A DNA stretch of 64,000 nt from Bradyrhizobium xenonodulans (GTDB lineage: Bacteria > Pseudomonadota > Alphaproteobacteria > Rhizobiales > Xanthobacteraceae). The stretch is taken from the NCBI RefSeq assembly GCF_027594865.1, contig NZ_CP089391.1:1766501-1830500 (forward strand), in the 5' to 3' direction. The notes under the pieces are model-generated. The model was given only the letters and a program-made list of their open reading frames with translations. It was not told where the DNA came from and did not search any database. A program made the position numbers and the translations under genes. This document shows, one piece after another, positions 61,940 to 64,000 of this stretch; the stretch's first letter is position 1; each line of letters begins with the position of its first letter.

Positions 61940-62218
61940 TCATGGGCCGAACAAACTGCCCAGAAACCGCTCCTTTTCGCCGGGCGCGTAACCCTGAGAA
62001 GCGCCAAAATACGGTTCATTGTCGCCAGGGTAGGGTGCGGCCCCGGCGTGTGCCGGCGGCCGAGATGGCGCGTAGGCAAAACTTGAAGCGGGACCTGATG
62101 CGAACATGCCCTGATCGGAATGAACAATGGCATGCCGCCGGTGTGCGTGATGCACCTGCGCCGCGTTCGCAACGCCGCCCAGGGCGATCAAAAGGCTCAA
62201 GGCCAAGACAGAACGCAT
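61940..62218 (-). CDS. Small secreted protein with shared C-terminal motif
   Basis: 92 residues from ATG 62218, preceded by GGAGAAAAAACG. A signal peptide covers 1-20 (MRSVLALSLLIALGGVANAA). Then comes a His-rich part (QVHHAHRRHAIVHSDQG) and an Ala/Pro linker. The C-terminus (67-88) NEPYFGASQGYAPGEKERFL, then GS, is nearly the same as the end of the DUF3551 protein at 26420-26812, while the rest of the two proteins differs. The histidines could bind metal. Function unknown. Confidence 0.72.
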   Translation of the reverse strand: MRSVLALSLLIALGGVANAAQVHHAHRRHAIVHSDQGMFASGPASSFAYAPSRPPAHAGAAPYPGDNEPYFGASQGYAPGEKERFLGSLFGP

Positions 62219-62582
62219 CGTTTTTTCTCCAAATGCCCCCGCCCGCTTAGGTAGCGCTCCGCCGCGGCGTCCCAACACACGGCGGCCTCACGATTGGTCA
62301 CATCCCTGGCATCTCGGAACGGGGCGCCCCGGCTGCGGCGAGGCAGCTGATCGCTCAGATGCGGATCGAAGCTCGGCAGGACGTGTCGCCCCGCTGGGCC
62401 GTCATCGGCGGTTCAAGACCTAATGCAGTCTTAGGACGGTTCGCATTGAAGATGCCGAGCATTCCGGAATGGCGATGGCGCCCGATGGCCGCACTCGTCA
62501 TTGCCCCGCGTCCAAGCTTTGAGTTAATCTGAAAGTAACCGGTAAACCGCCGCGCAAATTAGGCAAGAGGGGAGCAGAGCAA
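62219..62582. other. Intergenic stretch before the cyclase fusion gene
   Basis: 364 bases without a gene that I can support. Near the right end it becomes AT-richer (TTTGAGTTAATCTGAAAGTA), probably the promoter of the gene at 62583. A weak inverted repeat CCTAA...TTAGG lies near 62420-62436. Confidence 0.45.
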
Positions 62583-63998
62583 GTGGCCCGGGGAGCGCTT
62601 CGACGAAAGCTGGCTGCTATCGTCGCGGCTGACATCGCAGGTTATTCCCGGCTGGTTAGTCACAATGAGACGGCCACCCTTCAAACACTTTCTGCGTATC
62701 GTCAAATTGTGGATGGACTAATTGCTGAATACGGTGGTCGAATAGCAAATACGGCCGGCGACAGTGTTTTAGCTGAGTTTCCCAGTGCAATGGATGCCGT
62801 TGAATGCTGTGTGGCCATTCAACTTCGGCTTGTTGAAGCTGAGGGCGATCGGCCGGAAGACTTGGCGCTTCGGTTTCGGATCGGCATTCATTTGGGCGAT
62901 GTCGTTGTTCAGGGCAATGACCTCCTCGGCGACGGAGTTAACGTCGCAGCGCGATTGGAGAGCATAGCTGATCCTGGTGGCATTTGCATATCTGGCGCCG
63001 TTTTCGATCAAGTCGATGGCAAGTTGGAATACCCTATCGAACCTCTTGGGCTTCAGAGCTTGAAGAACATCGCGCGCCCGATCGAAGTTTACACAGTAAG
63101 GATACGGAACCAGTCGCGCTCTCCGGAGGCAGCGAATCCCTCTTCGACAAAATTCCAGCAAGAAATTCGATATTGCCGATCCTCGGATGGTGTTCGCCTG
63201 GCCTATTCCACCGTTGGGAATGGCCCATTCTTGTTGAAGTCAGCCAATTGGATTAATCACCTGGAGCTCGACTGGGAGCTGCCTCTGTATCGTCACCTAT
63301 TTGTAGGATTGGCAAAGCGACATAAGCTCATCCGCTATGACGCACGTGGCAACGGACTGTCTGATTGGGATCAAAGCGAGCTATCGTTAGATGCCTGGAT
63401 AAACGATATGGAGGCCGTCGTAGATGCGGTTGGCCTCGACCGCTTTCCAATATTCGGGTTTTCTCAGGGTTGCGCAGTGTCAGTCGCGTATGCAGTCCGT
63501 CATCCTGAGAAGGTATCCAAGCTCATTCTATTCGGTGGATTTGTAACAGGCCGATTCAAAAGGCCTTCTACCACCGCAGGAGACTTGGAACGATACAAAG
63601 CTACGGCCACTCTTATCAGACTGGGATGGAGCTCTGAAGATCCTACTTTTCGGCAGATGCTGGCCTCGCAGCTGATACCAGGCGCTACCAAAGAGCAGGC
63701 GCTCGCTTTCAACGAAATGCAACGACGGAGCTTATCGGCGGAAAGTGCCGCTCGATACTACGAGACGGTGAGCAATTTTGACGTGCGTAATCTGCTCCCG
63801 CAGGTAAGTGTTCCGACGCTGGTCCTGCATTTTCGGGACGATGCAATGGTGCCGATTGAAGAAGGCCGCCTGATGGCGGCAGGCATACAAGGTGCGAAAT
63901 TTGTTTCGCTACCGGGCAAGAACCATCTACCCTTGGAAAACGACCCTGGTATGCCGCAGTTCTTTGAGGAGCTCGAATCATTCCTTAGGACAGAGTGA
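62583..63998 (+). CDS. Class III adenylate/guanylate cyclase fused to alpha/beta hydrolase
   Basis: 471 residues from GTG 62583 with GGGGAGC upstream. The cyclase domain (1-175) has AAIVAADIAGYSRL with Asp17 and NTAGDSVLAEFPSAMDAV with Asp60, both metal ligands, and GDGVNVAARLE with Asn120 and Arg124 for transition-state binding, so it looks active. A linker follows, then an alpha/beta hydrolase (about 190-470) with YDARGNGLSDWD, nucleophile Ser294 in GFSQG, an acid in FRDDAMVP and the histidine in LPGKNHLPLE. No membrane segment. It may sense a small ester or lactone-like ligand and make cAMP; this is inference. Confidence 0.88.
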   Translation: MARGALRRKLAAIVAADIAGYSRLVSHNETATLQTLSAYRQIVDGLIAEYGGRIANTAGDSVLAEFPSAMDAVECCVAIQLRLVEAEGDRPEDLALRFRIGIHLGDVVVQGNDLLGDGVNVAARLESIADPGGICISGAVFDQVDGKLEYPIEPLGLQSLKNIARPIEVYTVRIRNQSRSPEAANPSSTKFQQEIRYCRSSDGVRLAYSTVGNGPFLLKSANWINHLELDWELPLYRHLFVGLAKRHKLIRYDARGNGLSDWDQSELSLDAWINDMEAVVDAVGLDRFPIFGFSQGCAVSVAYAVRHPEKVSKLILFGGFVTGRFKRPSTTAGDLERYKATATLIRLGWSSEDPTFRQMLASQLIPGATKEQALAFNEMQRRSLSAESAARYYETVSNFDVRNLLPQVSVPTLVLHFRDDAMVPIEEGRLMAAGIQGAKFVSLPGKNHLPLENDPGMPQFFEELESFLRTE

Positions 63999-64000
63999 CC

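Noticed and set aside
61660..62172. Minus-strand frame of 170 codons overlapping the small secreted gene
   Set aside because: It overlaps the better supported gene at 61940-62218 in another frame and has no domain.

Overview
The window reads as chromosomal DNA of a Bradyrhizobium-type alphaproteobacterium. It is GC-rich, its genes are tightly packed and often overlap by 1-4 bases, and its gene sets are typical of rhizobia: a glp operon with a GlpSTPQUV-like ABC importer, a ScfR/RamB-like regulator divergent from isocitrate lyase, and small DUF3551, DUF4170, DUF6111 and DUF1285 proteins. Several families of palindromic intergenic repeats sit between genes. I saw no rRNA, tRNA, CRISPR array, phage or intact insertion sequence.

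Layout. 1-1452: tail of an RND efflux pump and a TetR regulator. 1694-2317: flavin reductase. 2600-8667: a beta-oxidation operon (fadE, thiolase, fadJ, acyl-CoA thioesterase). 8891-10371: a small orphan and a duplicated NTF2-like pair, one copy exported and one not. 10526-20741: glycerol/glycerol-3-phosphate block (HAD phosphatase, glpR, a PIN-domain toxin-antitoxin pair on the other strand, then glpD-glpSTPQUV ended by a clear terminator). 20962-28821: housekeeping and envelope genes (old-yellow-enzyme, DUF1993, lytic transglycosylase, HtpX, TPR protein, DUF3551 protein, a secreted zincin). 28995-32543: regulator and isocitrate lyase around an AT-rich control region, then DUF4170. 32734-36042: mixed small enzymes. 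36100-40937: a glycan island of two [polytopic GT-C-like protein + membrane-anchored GT2] pairs. 41059-43978: two GNATs, an alpha/beta hydrolase and a LysR regulator. 44040-45623: an unrecognised polytopic membrane protein. 45809-48710: TonB-dependent receptor plus DUF2946 protein behind a Zur-like box. 49090-55913: MoxR-DUF58-BatA/DUF4159-amidotransferase-like operon. 56173-59760: DUF1285, CoA pyrophosphatase, DUF6111, CCA-adding enzyme and TauE-like permease, nearly all overlapping. 59767-63998: an IS5-type transposase remnant, a secreted hydrolase, a small secreted protein and a cyclase-hydrolase fusion.

How parts work together. Fatty acids are degraded by the fad operon to acetyl-CoA; isocitrate lyase lets acetyl-CoA feed biosynthesis; the glp block brings in glycerol and oxidises glycerol-3-phosphate. 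Most of the window is familiar. The strongest unusual signal is in the two ATPases of the glp importer: GlpS has lost the switch histidine and GlpT has lost the LSGGQ signature, so the pair should form one good and one degenerate ATP site. Others are the 22-residue C-terminal motif shared by two unrelated secreted proteins, the paired glycosyltransferases, and the Zur-like box at the receptor locus.
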